Source: Anaerolineales bacterium
Lineage (GTDB): Bacteria; Chloroflexota; Anaerolineae; Anaerolineales; Villigracilaceae
Direction: 5' to 3'
Length of the DNA stretch: 64,000 nucleotides
NCBI GenBank assembly: GCA_020634885.1
Contig: JACKAW010000001.1
Coordinates: 186,001 to 250,000 of the forward strand
Shown: piece after piece, positions 55,390-63,475 of the stretch
How positions within the stretch are numbered: the first letter of the stretch is position 1
Layout: the number at the start of each line of letters is the position of its first letter
Notes under the pieces: model-generated
Database searches by the model: none
Told to the model about the DNA's origin: nothing
The model's input: the letters and a program-made list of their open reading frames with translations, nothing else
Translations under genes and position numbers: made by a program

Positions 55390-56013
55390 ATGATGCAGAA
55401 AATCCCTTTGGTCATTGGTATAGCGGGCGGGTCTGGTTCGGGTAAGACAACGGTGGCACAGGAAATTTTAAGGCGGGTTGGGGCAGAGCGGATCGCATAC
55501 CTACAGCACGATTCTTATTATAAAGATTTGAGAATGCTGCATTCCTCAAATCATAGCGAGATCAATTTTGATCATCCAAACGCGCTTGAAACCGAATTGC
55601 TTATTCAACATATCGTTATGCTGCGAGATTTCAAGCCGGTGGAAGTGCCGATTTATGATTTTTCAAATGACACCCGAAGTACCGAAACGTTCACCGTTCG
55701 CCCAAGTAATGTAATCGTTGTTGAAGGCATCCTTTTATATGTTGAACCAGAACTTCGCAAACTATTTGATGTGAAGTTGTTCGTGGATGCGGATGCGGAT
55801 ATTCGCTTTATTCGCCGCCTGCACAGGGATATTACCGAGCGCGGACGCAGTACCGAGTCTGTGATCGATCAGTATTATGCAACGGTGCGCCCGATGCATT
55901 TGGAATTTGTGGAACCATCCAAACGTTATGCGGATGTGATCATTCCTGAAGGCGGGCATAATATTGCCGCGCTGGATATGGTAACTGCCAGAATCGAATC
56001 GTTACTAAAGTAG
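55390..56013 (+). CDS. udk: Uridine kinase
   Basis: P-loop kinase of 207 residues phosphorylating uridine and cytidine. Walker A is GIAGGSGSGKTT (about 10-21), and FDHPNALETELLIQHI, PIYDFSNDTRSTE and GRSTESVIDQYYATVRPMHLEFVEPSKRYADVIIPEGG are family segments. I start at ATG 55390 (or the adjacent ATG 55393); the open frame upstream runs through a terminator. The strong -10 box immediately before suggests a leaderless mRNA. The other pyrimidine salvage gene in this window is upp. Confidence 0.95.
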   Translation: MMQKIPLVIGIAGGSGSGKTTVAQEILRRVGAERIAYLQHDSYYKDLRMLHSSNHSEINFDHPNALETELLIQHIVMLRDFKPVEVPIYDFSNDTRSTETFTVRPSNVIVVEGILLYVEPELRKLFDVKLFVDADADIRFIRRLHRDITERGRSTESVIDQYYATVRPMHLEFVEPSKRYADVIIPEGGHNIAALDMVTARIESLLK

Positions 56014-56039
56014 AATCAATTTATTTCAAGGAGAGACTT

Positions 56040-56549
56040 ATGTCAAAGCAATGGAGCACGCCCCCCGCAACGCAGATCGACCCGAGCAAGAAATACCGCG
56101 CCCACATGGAAACAGACAATGGCACAATGGTGATTGAACTGTTCGCTGATAAGACCCCCGTGACCGTGAATAACTTTGTTTTTCTATCACGCGAAGGTTT
56201 TTACGATGGTGTCATTTTTCACCGTGTGATCGCCAACTTCATGGCGCAGGGCGGTGACCCTACCGGAACCGGTCGCGGTGGACCTGGCTACCGCTTTCAG
56301 GATGAATTTCACCCGAGCCTGAAGCACAACAAACGCGGCATCCTTTCCATGGCGAATGCCGGACCTGGAACCAATGGTTCGCAATTCTTCATCACGCACC
56401 TGCCCACCCCACACCTGGATAACCGTCATACCGTGTTCGGTGAAGTAGTGGAAGGCGAAGATGTGTTGATGTCCATCCCTGAGCGCGACCCGATGAAAGT
56501 CAATTCACCGGCTGTGAAGATCATCCGTGTCACAATCGAAGAAATCTAA
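56040..56549 (+). CDS. Cyclophilin-type peptidyl-prolyl isomerase
   Basis: A 169-residue cytoplasmic cyclophilin. Active-site blocks are GVIFHRVIANFMAQGGDPTGTGRGGPGYRFQDE with the catalytic Arg and Phe, MANAGPGTNGSQFFIT, and HLDNRHTVFGEVVEG. No signal peptide. AAGGAGAGA precedes the ATG. It speeds proline isomerisation in folding proteins. The downstream VTT gene appears to overlap its last 23 bases. Confidence 0.95.
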   Translation: MSKQWSTPPATQIDPSKKYRAHMETDNGTMVIELFADKTPVTVNNFVFLSREGFYDGVIFHRVIANFMAQGGDPTGTGRGGPGYRFQDEFHPSLKHNKRGILSMANAGPGTNGSQFFITHLPTPHLDNRHTVFGEVVEGEDVLMSIPERDPMKVNSPAVKIIRVTIEEI

Positions 56550-57096
56550 TCAAAATAATCTCGTCACCACCATCATGCGCATTCTTGCTCTGATGGTGGT
56601 GATTGGTATTACGCTGTATGTTTACAGCATCCGCGATCGGGTGGAGGAATTTTCCCAATACGGGTACTTTGGGGCGTTCCTCATCATGTTGATCGCAAAT
56701 GCGACCGTCATCCTACCGGCTCCCGGTGTAGCTGTGATCTTTGCCATGGGCGGACTACTCAACCCATGGGGGGTAGCGCTTGCGGCGGGTGTAGGCGGCT
56801 CCATCGGCGAACTGACCGGGTACCTTGCCGGATATGGCGGTCAGGCGGCAGTGGAAAACACCAAGGTTTACAACCGTATTTTGCCCTGGGTTCAAAAATA
56901 TGGCGCGTGGGTCATCCTTGTGTTATCTGCCTTCCCAAATCCTTTTTTTGATATGGCAGGTATCGCGGCGGGTATTGCAAAAATTCCGCTTTGGCAGTTT
57001 ATGCTGGCGTGTTGGGTTGGGCAAACAATCAAAATGACCATGTTCGCCTTTGCCGGAGCCTATTCCATAGACTGGATCGCCAGTTTTTACAAGTAA
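56527..57096 (+). CDS. VTT/DedA-type (SNARE-associated) membrane protein
   Basis: A 189-residue membrane protein with the VTT domain pattern: FGAFLIMLIANATVILPAPGVAVIFAMGGLLNPWGVALAAGVGGSIGELTGYLAG, then FPNPFFDMAGIAAGIAKIPLWQFMLACWVGQTIK. The family includes DedA/TVP38 lipid-flipping-type proteins. The start is uncertain: GTG 56527 overlaps the cyclophilin gene by 23 bases; ATG 56575 would remove 16 polar residues. Neither has a strong ribosome binding site. A terminator follows at 57101. Confidence 0.85.
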   Translation: MSQSKKSNQNNLVTTIMRILALMVVIGITLYVYSIRDRVEEFSQYGYFGAFLIMLIANATVILPAPGVAVIFAMGGLLNPWGVALAAGVGGSIGELTGYLAGYGGQAAVENTKVYNRILPWVQKYGAWVILVLSAFPNPFFDMAGIAAGIAKIPLWQFMLACWVGQTIKMTMFAFAGAYSIDWIASFYK

Positions 57097-57100
57097 CCAA

Positions 57101-57142
57101 AGACCTGACAGTTTCTGTGAATCTGTCAGGTCTAATTTTTTC
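57101..57142 (+). terminator. Terminator after the VTT gene
   Basis: An 11-bp perfect stem (AGACCTGACAG with CTGTCAGGTCT) and AATTTTTTC downstream. Confidence 0.9.
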
Positions 57143-57155
57143 AAAGGAGTTCTCA

Positions 57156-58514
57156 ATGGGTAATTACGACAAGATCGACAATTACATCGACAAGAACCTG
57201 AACAAAAGCCTGGATGAGCTAAAAGTGTACGCCGCACAGCCAAGCATCAGCGCACAGAATTTGGGGCTGAAAGAATGCGCTCAGATCGTGAAGGAAATGC
57301 TTGAGAAGCGTGGTTTCACATCCGAGATCATGGCAACAGATGGTGCGCCTGTCGTCTTTGGGGAACGCAAAGGCAAAGTAGACAAGACCATTCTGATCTA
57401 CAATCATTACGATGTGCAGCCCCCAGAACCGTTGGAATTATGGGACAGCCCTCCATTTGAGCCGGAGATCCGCGACGGCAAAATGTACGGGCGCGGCGTG
57501 AGCGACGATAAAGGTCACCTCACTTCACGCCTCCACGCCATTGATGCCATCCTTGACCAAGACGGCGAATTGCCCTGCAATATCAAATTCATCATCGAAG
57601 GCGAAGAGGAAACTTCCAGCGTTCACTTGCATGACTTCATCAAAGAGAATATTGAAAAGCTGAAAGCCGATGCCTGTATTTGGGAGTTCGGCGGTGTGGA
57701 TCATCGCGGGCGACCGCAGCAGTATCTCGGTTTGCGCGGCATCTTCTACGTGGAACTTTCGGTCACGGCGCTTTCTACGGATGTCCACTCAGGCTTGGGT
57801 GGCAGCATCCTGCCAAACGCAGCCTGGAGGCTTGTTTGGGCGTTGAACACACTCAAAGGTGAAGATGAAAAAATCCGCATCCCCGGTTTCTATGATGACT
57901 GCGTCCAACCGACCGAGCGCGACCGTGAATTCATGGAAAAGCTGCCAGACATGGAAGATGAATACAAAAAACGCTTCGGCGCGAAGAATTTCATCAAAGG
58001 CATCACCGGCGGTATGGATTTGAAGATCGAAGAAGTCTTTGTGCCGACCTGTACCATCTGCGGTCTCACCAGCGGATACCAGGGACCCGGCTCGAAAACC
58101 GTTCAGCCTGCCACTGCTTCGGCAAAAGTGGACTTCCGCCTTGTGCCCGACCAAAAGCCCGACGACATCTTCAAAAAACTGCGCGCGCACCTCGATGCAG
58201 AAGGTTTCAGCGACGTGGAAATAAAAGTGCTCGGCGGCGAACCCGCAGCGCGGACAGACCCAGACGACCCCTTTGTAAAACTGGTGGTCGAAACCGCGGA
58301 GGAAATCTACGACGCCAAAATGGACATCGTGCCCATGATCGGCGGATCGGGACCCAACTACCCGTTCGTGCATGACCTCGGCTTGCCCGTTGTAACCATG
58401 GGTTTGGGCTACCCTGACACCAAAGCCCACGCCCCCAACGAAAACTTCTCCATTGACTTGTACGCCCAACACGCCAAACACACGGCGAGGGTCATCAGAG
58501 AATTTGCGAAATAA
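57156..58514 (+). CDS. M20 family dipeptidase
   Basis: Metallopeptidase of 452 residues, the size of M20 carnosinase/dipeptidase-like enzymes. Metal and catalytic residues are in YNHYDVQPPEP (His-x-Asp), YGRGVSDDKGHL, EGEEETSSVHL and the late HAPNENFSIDLY His. The lid/dimerisation region includes STDVHSGLGGSILPNAAW. I start at ATG 57156, where AAAGGAG is 6 bases upstream; the open frame extends further through the terminator of the previous gene. It is unrelated in context to the M20 domain fused at 9521. Confidence 0.93.
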   Translation: MGNYDKIDNYIDKNLNKSLDELKVYAAQPSISAQNLGLKECAQIVKEMLEKRGFTSEIMATDGAPVVFGERKGKVDKTILIYNHYDVQPPEPLELWDSPPFEPEIRDGKMYGRGVSDDKGHLTSRLHAIDAILDQDGELPCNIKFIIEGEEETSSVHLHDFIKENIEKLKADACIWEFGGVDHRGRPQQYLGLRGIFYVELSVTALSTDVHSGLGGSILPNAAWRLVWALNTLKGEDEKIRIPGFYDDCVQPTERDREFMEKLPDMEDEYKKRFGAKNFIKGITGGMDLKIEEVFVPTCTICGLTSGYQGPGSKTVQPATASAKVDFRLVPDQKPDDIFKKLRAHLDAEGFSDVEIKVLGGEPAARTDPDDPFVKLVVETAEEIYDAKMDIVPMIGGSGPNYPFVHDLGLPVVTMGLGYPDTKAHAPNENFSIDLYAQHAKHTARVIREFAK

Positions 58515-58518
58515 ATTT

Positions 58519-58560
58519 AAGGATCGACCGCGGATGTGTCTTAATCCGTGGTCGATCCTT
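58519..58560 (+). terminator. Terminator after the M20 dipeptidase
   Basis: A 17-base stem (AAGGATCGACCGCGGAT with ATCCGTGGTCGATCCTT, one wobble), loop of about 8. T-run is weak. Confidence 0.75.
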
Positions 58561-58585
58561 TCGCATTTGCCACTGTCCATTCTAA

Positions 58586-58613
58586 AGTGACCTAAATCAC
58601 TCCAATTTAGTGA
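58586..58613. promoter_or_regulatory. Candidate Crp/Fnr-type operator
   Basis: AGTGA-N6-TCACT at 58586-58601 has the CRP half-site spacing, and a third AGTGA half follows at 58609-58613. It lies 23-50 bases upstream of the TATAAT at 58636, a usual activator position. Two Crp/Fnr regulators are encoded in this window. Confidence 0.45.
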
Positions 58614-58635
58614 CATTATTTTCTACAAAACAACT

Positions 58636-58641
58636 TATAAT
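58636..58641 (+). promoter_or_regulatory. -10 box for the CBS-ACT gene
   Basis: TATAAT 51 bases before the ATG at 58692, directly downstream of the candidate operator. An 8-bp palindrome TTTATTGT-N10-ACAATAAA (58643-58668) lies over the expected start site. Confidence 0.5.
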
Positions 58642-58691
58642 CTTTATTGTAATAAATTTCACAATAAACCTAGCCCCCAATGGAGGAAACC

Positions 58692-59333
58692 ATGTTCGTA
58701 GGCGAAAGAATGACCCACCCCGTAATTACCCTCAGCCCAGATACCCCCGTGCCCGATGCACGCGTCATGTTCAAGAAAGAACACATCCGCCGCGCACCGG
58801 TTGTTAAAGACGGAAAAATAATCGGCATCGTTTCAGAACAAGATTTGGTAAATGCATCCCCCTCCCCTGTCAGCAGCTTGAGCGTGTGGGAAATGAACTA
58901 CCTCATCAGCAAAGTCACCGTCAAGCAGGTGATGAGCAAAAAAGTAATCTCGGTTGATGTAACCACCCCCATCGAAGAAGCCGCACGCATTATGGCAGAT
59001 AACAAATTTGGCGGCTTACCCGTTATGCGCTCTGGCAAACTTGTCGGCATCATCACCGAAACAGACCTCTTCAAAATCTTCCTCGAACTCATGGGCGCAC
59101 GTACCAAAGCCCTGCGCATCACAGCCGAGATCGCCGACAAACCCGGCGTACTCGCTGAAATCACCAAAGCCATTTCAGATGCAGGCGGAAACTTCATCTC
59201 CTTCGGTCAATTCTCTGGTGAAGACAGCGCCACCAAGATCATCACCTTCAAAGTTGAAGGACTAAAGAAAGACGGCATCACCAAAGCCTTGAATAAACTT
59301 GTTAAAAAATTCTGGGATATTCGTGTGAGCTAG
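58692..59333 (+). CDS. CBS-domain pair plus ACT domain protein
   Basis: A 213-residue regulatory protein. Two CBS domains span about 1-135: the first with MTHPVITLSPDTPVPDARVMF and GIVSEQDLVNA, the second with VMSKKVISVDVTTPIEEAARIMADNKFGGLPV and VGIITETDLFKIF. An ACT-like domain (ALRITAEIADKPGVLAEITKAISDAGGNFISF) occupies about 140-213. This combination occurs in proteins similar to acetoin-utilisation AcuB. GGAGG 6 bases before ATG 58692 fixes the start. The ligand is unknown. Confidence 0.9.
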   Translation: MFVGERMTHPVITLSPDTPVPDARVMFKKEHIRRAPVVKDGKIIGIVSEQDLVNASPSPVSSLSVWEMNYLISKVTVKQVMSKKVISVDVTTPIEEAARIMADNKFGGLPVMRSGKLVGIITETDLFKIFLELMGARTKALRITAEIADKPGVLAEITKAISDAGGNFISFGQFSGEDSATKIITFKVEGLKKDGITKALNKLVKKFWDIRVS

Positions 59334-59344
59334 AACCAGCAAAC

Positions 59345-59380
59345 AAAAAGCGCATGGATAAAAGTCCATGCGCTTTTTTA
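59345..59380. terminator. Terminator between convergent CBS-ACT and DUF1786 genes
   Basis: A 14-bp perfect stem (AAAAAGCGCATGGA with TCCATGCGCTTTTT) around TAAAAG with T's following. Confidence 0.92.
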
Positions 59381-59382
59381 TT

Positions 59383-60552
59383 TTAGGGATTCACATCCCA
59401 CGGCGCCGTCCCCCGCCCACCCCCGCCTCGCAGCGACCTTTGAACGGGTTCTGCCAACGCAGGCAGAATCTCCGCTGTAGCCGCGAGAAGACCAAAGCAG
59501 CCCGCGATCATCATATCTCCGAACGGGACGGCAAAGTAAGGGCGCAACGATATGCGGTCTCCCGTTTCAGATTGCCGATCAAAAAGACTCCGGCGCGGAC
59601 CTGTCACCACAACGTCAAAATCGTCTTTCCCAAACTCAAAAATTTCATCAGAATACATCAACGCGCCATGCCCCATATCATCAAATACATCTTCATGCTT
59701 GAGAGATCCATCCGCCAGTTTGCGGATCAAGTTTTCAAGTTTAGGCAGGTCGATCTCGCCAGTGTGATGTTCAAAAACACCTTCAATGCCTTTTTCTCCC
59801 AAACGAAAAGCCAGGGTGTGAAAATTACCCACATTGCAAACGATCCTGCTCCTCCGTGCCGACACGACCGGATCGAAGCCTGCACCCAAGACCGCAGCCG
59901 GAGCCGTATCCATCACCACCAGCGGACAAGGCAAATCATGTGCCGAATCCGCCACGGCTTGCAAGCGGGTCATGATCTCAGGAATATCATTTGAAAGAAA
60001 AGCAAATGAGGAAAGGGAATTCCTCGCTTGGATGCGTTCATCAAGGTAATCAAAACGGAACTGGCGGTCTGAAACACCAGCCGGAGCGTTGCCATGGTCA
60101 AAGACGGCAACAGCAATAGCAGAAAGATCGTCAAGTGAAACGCCGTAATCTGCAAATGTTTTTGAAAGAAGCGGGAAGTCGAAATCCTTCAAATCCAAAT
60201 GTTCAACCTTCGGCATTAGAGCGGCTGCTTCATCCTCCCCGATAATTTTTATTCCCAATGCCTCAACCTTATCCAACTCATCGTTCAGCGTCGTTGCCGC
60301 AGAGGGTGTCATATAAACCGGAATCCCCGCACGCGCATATTCTTCGATCGCCCAGGCTGAGGGACCGCCCCCCATTTGGTGACCGGTGAACAGCATCGGG
60401 GTCCGCTTTTGAAGCGACTGCTTGAGACGGCGATTCACCATCATGGTAGGAGAAGGCAAGACGAGTTTGAATCCGTTCTCAATATCGAGATTCGAATCAT
60501 AAAGAAAAATATCCTGCGTGCCTGTGCCAATGTCTACTGTGAGAATTTTCAT
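59383..60552 (-). CDS. DUF1786 family protein
   Basis: A 389-residue protein of the DUF1786 (COG4012-like) family with an actin/Hsp70-like ATPase appearance: N-terminal KILTVDIGTGTQDIFLYD, VFDHGNAPAGVSDRQFRFDYL and VVMDTAPAAVLGAGFDPVVSARRSRIVCNVGNFHTLAF in order. Members occur in archaea and some bacteria near radical-SAM activating enzymes, but no such gene is next to it here. GAGG precedes ATG 60552; the longer frame is unsupported. Biochemical function unknown. Confidence 0.8.
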   Translation of the reverse strand: MKILTVDIGTGTQDIFLYDSNLDIENGFKLVLPSPTMMVNRRLKQSLQKRTPMLFTGHQMGGGPSAWAIEEYARAGIPVYMTPSAATTLNDELDKVEALGIKIIGEDEAAALMPKVEHLDLKDFDFPLLSKTFADYGVSLDDLSAIAVAVFDHGNAPAGVSDRQFRFDYLDERIQARNSLSSFAFLSNDIPEIMTRLQAVADSAHDLPCPLVVMDTAPAAVLGAGFDPVVSARRSRIVCNVGNFHTLAFRLGEKGIEGVFEHHTGEIDLPKLENLIRKLADGSLKHEDVFDDMGHGALMYSDEIFEFGKDDFDVVVTGPRRSLFDRQSETGDRISLRPYFAVPFGDMMIAGCFGLLAATAEILPALAEPVQRSLRGGGGRGTAPWDVNP

Positions 60553-60620
60553 GGTTGCCTCAACTGTATTGATAAATTTCGAGATTGCTTCGCTAAAAAA
60601 TATATTAGCAATGACGTTAT

Positions 60621-60651
60621 AAAAAAGATGCGCCTTGCGGCGCATCTTTTA
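60621..60651. terminator. Terminator after the large lipoprotein gene
   Basis: A 12-bp perfect stem (AAAAGATGCGCC with GGCGCATCTTTT, loop TTGC), upstream A run and downstream T-rich tail, between two minus-strand genes. Confidence 0.88.
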
Positions 60652-60657
60652 CTTTTT

Positions 60658-62358
60658 TTATTGGGCGTCATCCACTACATATTCTTCGTCGATCTCGCCG
60701 TCACCATTGAGGTCAACGCCAAAATACAGACCGTCTGGGTTTGCGTCGCTCCACTCAGCGTAGTTGACGTACACCAATGCGCCTTCCGTCAATGAAATAT
60801 CTTCTGCGTAGAATTCTTCTTCAAGGTCGTCGGTGATGCGCGTGAGGTAGAAATTAAAGAAGCCTTCGCCGTTGAGCTTTTCGGTGTTGATGAGCAAATC
60901 ACCTGCGGCACTATCAAGCCAGGCAGTGATAATGCCGCCGCCCACCATATCAACGCCGTACACTTCAAAGTAGTAATCGGCATCGGGGTTTTCCACGCCA
61001 AAAATAATGCTGGGCGATTCGTCGGAGGTGGTTTCGTAGGCGATCATTTCATCCGCTGGGTAGAAGTAGGCGATGTCCACCTGCCCGGGAGAGAGATAAA
61101 TATATTCCACGCCGATGCTGTAGCCCGGCCCAATGAGAACGAGGTCGGTGAGAGTTTCTTCGGTTAATTCAGAGCCATCAATGGTGATTGTCAGGTCAAG
61201 GTTTGCGGGAACCATGTAGATCGGCTCAGGGGTTTCACCGCTGGCAAGCATTCGATACTTGGAATAACTCGCCCCGGGAATTTCGTTTACGATCTGCCCA
61301 TCTACATAGCCCAAGCGGTTGCCATTGTCATCTTCGATCAGAATATGACCTTTTCCATCGAGGAATATCTGGTTAAGTATTTCACCTGGCGCGGCAAGTT
61401 TACCTACGCTGGTATATCCGCCTTCACAGAAGGGGCAGAATTGCGTTTCAAGGCGGGCGGAGGTTGGTGTCAAGTCCAATGTGCCGGTATCTGCATTGCC
61501 AGACCAGACGTCAGAATCTACCTGTGGGTTAATGGAGGTTTCGTAAGTCCATGAATTATCGCGGGAATCAATGAAAAGTTCGCGTGTTTCACCCGGGTAG
61601 TTATTGTCATAGACGAGGATGGCATAAAGTCCATCGCCTTTGTCTTCCACGCCGAACGGTGTAATGGCATGTCCTTCGCCACGGTCATTGTAAATACCGA
61701 TGGTGTAGGTTTCGCCATTGACATCCATCTGCCGTATGGTTTCCAAAATTTCCATCGGTGTGCCGGTCACAATGCTGGACGAGGTGGGGTCTACTGCCTG
61801 TGTTGCCCACCAATAGGCAATCTCACGTTGAAGGGTCTCATCGTTCAAGTCCAAATCGCTGGCTTGTGAACCGCCAAAATCTGAAGCAGATATCTGACCC
61901 GTGTACATCATCAAACTAAGTACAGCCATGCCTTCGCAGTGACCGCCCGCCATATCTCCATTGACCTGCTCCATCCATTGCTCAGCGGGTGGAGTGAGGA
62001 TGCATTCATCGCCGTTTATATCAGCGCATACTTCATCGCCAAACATACGCCGAAGTTCGTCAGCCGTCAGGTTGGTGACATCGGTTTCATCACCGTAATT
62101 TTCAAAGCTAAAGCCGTTCGATTCTGGCACAAATCCAAAGTCGTAGACTAAATCGCCGGGAGCGCTAGCGGTATCAGAAGGTGTATCTTCGGCAGGCTCA
62201 TCCTCTCCTTCCCCGGCATATTCATCACTGTTATCAGTGGTGTATTCGCCTTGTTCAGTATCAGAATAATCCTCTTCGTAATCTTCACCGCAAGCCGAAA
62301 CCACAAGGCTAAAAAAAATCAAGGTTGAGAACAGGATATGCCACAAACGTCTTTTCAT
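60658..62358 (-). CDS. Large acidic lipoprotein, unknown function
   Basis: A 566-residue exported lipoprotein. The signal ends in SLVVSAC (Cys near residue 23), followed by an acidic low-complexity linker (about 23-65, rich in Glu, Asp, Tyr). A central globular region contains GHCEGMAVLSLMMYTGQIS and DPTSSSIVTGTPMEILETIRQM with GHAITPFGVEDKGDGLYAILVYDNNYPGETRELFID, reminiscent of a cysteine-peptidase-like GHC...GHA arrangement (Cys near 140, His near 232). The C-terminus is Gly/Asp-rich. I do not recognise a named family. Confidence 0.7.
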   Translation of the reverse strand: MKRRLWHILFSTLIFFSLVVSACGEDYEEDYSDTEQGEYTTDNSDEYAGEGEDEPAEDTPSDTASAPGDLVYDFGFVPESNGFSFENYGDETDVTNLTADELRRMFGDEVCADINGDECILTPPAEQWMEQVNGDMAGGHCEGMAVLSLMMYTGQISASDFGGSQASDLDLNDETLQREIAYWWATQAVDPTSSSIVTGTPMEILETIRQMDVNGETYTIGIYNDRGEGHAITPFGVEDKGDGLYAILVYDNNYPGETRELFIDSRDNSWTYETSINPQVDSDVWSGNADTGTLDLTPTSARLETQFCPFCEGGYTSVGKLAAPGEILNQIFLDGKGHILIEDDNGNRLGYVDGQIVNEIPGASYSKYRMLASGETPEPIYMVPANLDLTITIDGSELTEETLTDLVLIGPGYSIGVEYIYLSPGQVDIAYFYPADEMIAYETTSDESPSIIFGVENPDADYYFEVYGVDMVGGGIITAWLDSAAGDLLINTEKLNGEGFFNFYLTRITDDLEEEFYAEDISLTEGALVYVNYAEWSDANPDGLYFGVDLNGDGEIDEEYVVDDAQ

Positions 62359-62390
62359 GCTTTATCTCCTCAATTGCATTTTTAATCAAA

Positions 62391-62416
62391 ACACCCGTTC
62401 CTTTTTTAGCGGGTGT
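62391..62416 (-). terminator. Terminator downstream of the class I methyltransferase
   Basis: ACACCCG with CGGGTGT around a 12-base loop, followed on the minus strand by TTTTGATT. It lies upstream of the lipoprotein gene. Confidence 0.7.
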
Positions 62417-62461
62417 CAATTCAATATGTTAATAACCTAAGTTGCTACTTTTCCAGAAATG

Positions 62462-62502
62462 CTTCGGCTACAAGTGGAGGATCGTCCCGCTTGTAGCCGA
62501 AG
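62462..62502. repeat. 13-bp inverted repeat in the 180-base gap
   Basis: CTTCGGCTACAAG and its exact complement CTTGTAGCCGAAG separated by 15 bases. No T-run follows, so it is a hairpin of unknown role; the remainder of 62359-62538 has no gene I can support. Confidence 0.6.
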
Positions 62503-62538
62503 TGCAGGTGTGCAAGGTGAGTCACTTGCTTCTTGCTC

Positions 62539-63339
62539 TCAAGCTTTTTGCAGAACAAAATACCAGTAACGTCGTTTCTCCAAATGAGGGGTGGAAGCAA
62601 TATTATCCATGGCAAGACCCGCAAAGTGGTAGAACTGCCTGCGAAGAAAACGGGGAACGTACCGGTCTACCAGCGCCTTACGGCGCTCACGATCCAAGTC
62701 CATTGCCCGTAACACGTTATCGGTAATATCCTCCTCATAAACGAGCTTCAGCCCGATGGCTTTGATCTGCTCACGCCAGACAGCGACTTTTTCTTCATAT
62801 CGCAAGTCGGTGTACAGGAAGTAACCATTCGGCTTGAGTACGCGACGGACATGTTCAAAGAACCTATGCGGATTGGGATAGTACAAAGAAGCCTCCACAT
62901 TCACCACTACGTCAAAAGATTCATCAGCGAAGGGAATTTCTTCGGCGTTGCCATGATGAAAGGAAAGTTCCTTTAAATGCTGGTACTGTTTTCGGCAATA
63001 CTCCACGGCGCGGGCTGAAAAATCCAAGCCAGCATAGGAACGTGGTTTGAAGTGGCGGACGATAAAAGACGCACCGCCTCCCCGCCCGGAGCTGACTTCC
63101 AACGCCTCGGCATTCTGCCAGTTGACACCGTGATGATCTGCCACTTTGTGATACATCTGTAAAGGATAGCGGTGATATTCCTCTTCAGGAGAAAGTGGAA
63201 TCGGTTCGGGGTGGGCATATCCAAAGTTCATAAAGAGAACTTCATTACCCCGATCGAATTTGGTGATCAGGTCGTATTGAATACGGGTGAGCCAGCTTTT
63301 GAGATTGGGGAAACGGTGAAACAGTAGTTTGTTCAACAT
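62539..63339 (-). CDS. Class I SAM-dependent methyltransferase
   Basis: A 266-residue methyltransferase. The N-terminus carries NEVLFMNFGYAHPEPIPLSPEEEYHRYPLQMYHKVA, a pattern seen in phthiotriol/phenolphthiotriol-type methyltransferases. Motif I is ALEVSSGRGGGASFI (about 82-96), then AGLDFSARAVEYCRKQ, FDVVVNVEASLYYP, and RVLKPNGYFLYTD. The C-terminus is Arg-rich. AGGAG lies 9 bases before ATG 63339; an in-frame GTG 6 bases earlier is less likely. The acceptor is unknown; the fold is standard and, unlike the gene at 26311, has no internal UGA. Confidence 0.9.
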   Translation of the reverse strand: MLNKLLFHRFPNLKSWLTRIQYDLITKFDRGNEVLFMNFGYAHPEPIPLSPEEEYHRYPLQMYHKVADHHGVNWQNAEALEVSSGRGGGASFIVRHFKPRSYAGLDFSARAVEYCRKQYQHLKELSFHHGNAEEIPFADESFDVVVNVEASLYYPNPHRFFEHVRRVLKPNGYFLYTDLRYEEKVAVWREQIKAIGLKLVYEEDITDNVLRAMDLDRERRKALVDRYVPRFLRRQFYHFAGLAMDNIASTPHLEKRRYWYFVLQKA

Positions 63340-63367
63340 GGACACTCTCTCCTGTGAAGTTTTCTAC

Positions 63368-63399
63368 AAAAAACACCCAGATCTAGCTGGATGTTTTTT
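63368..63399. terminator. Terminator upstream of the methyltransferase
   Basis: AAAAAACACCCAG with CTGGATGTTTTTT, one mismatch, 6-base loop. It ends the RibD-like gene's minus-strand transcript. Confidence 0.75.
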
Positions 63400-63475
63400 G
63401 ACTTCGGGCATTATAACCCTGCGAACTTGCGCAAATCACCGCCTTTCAAAATTGGCGGGATTTGCGCATTCAATT

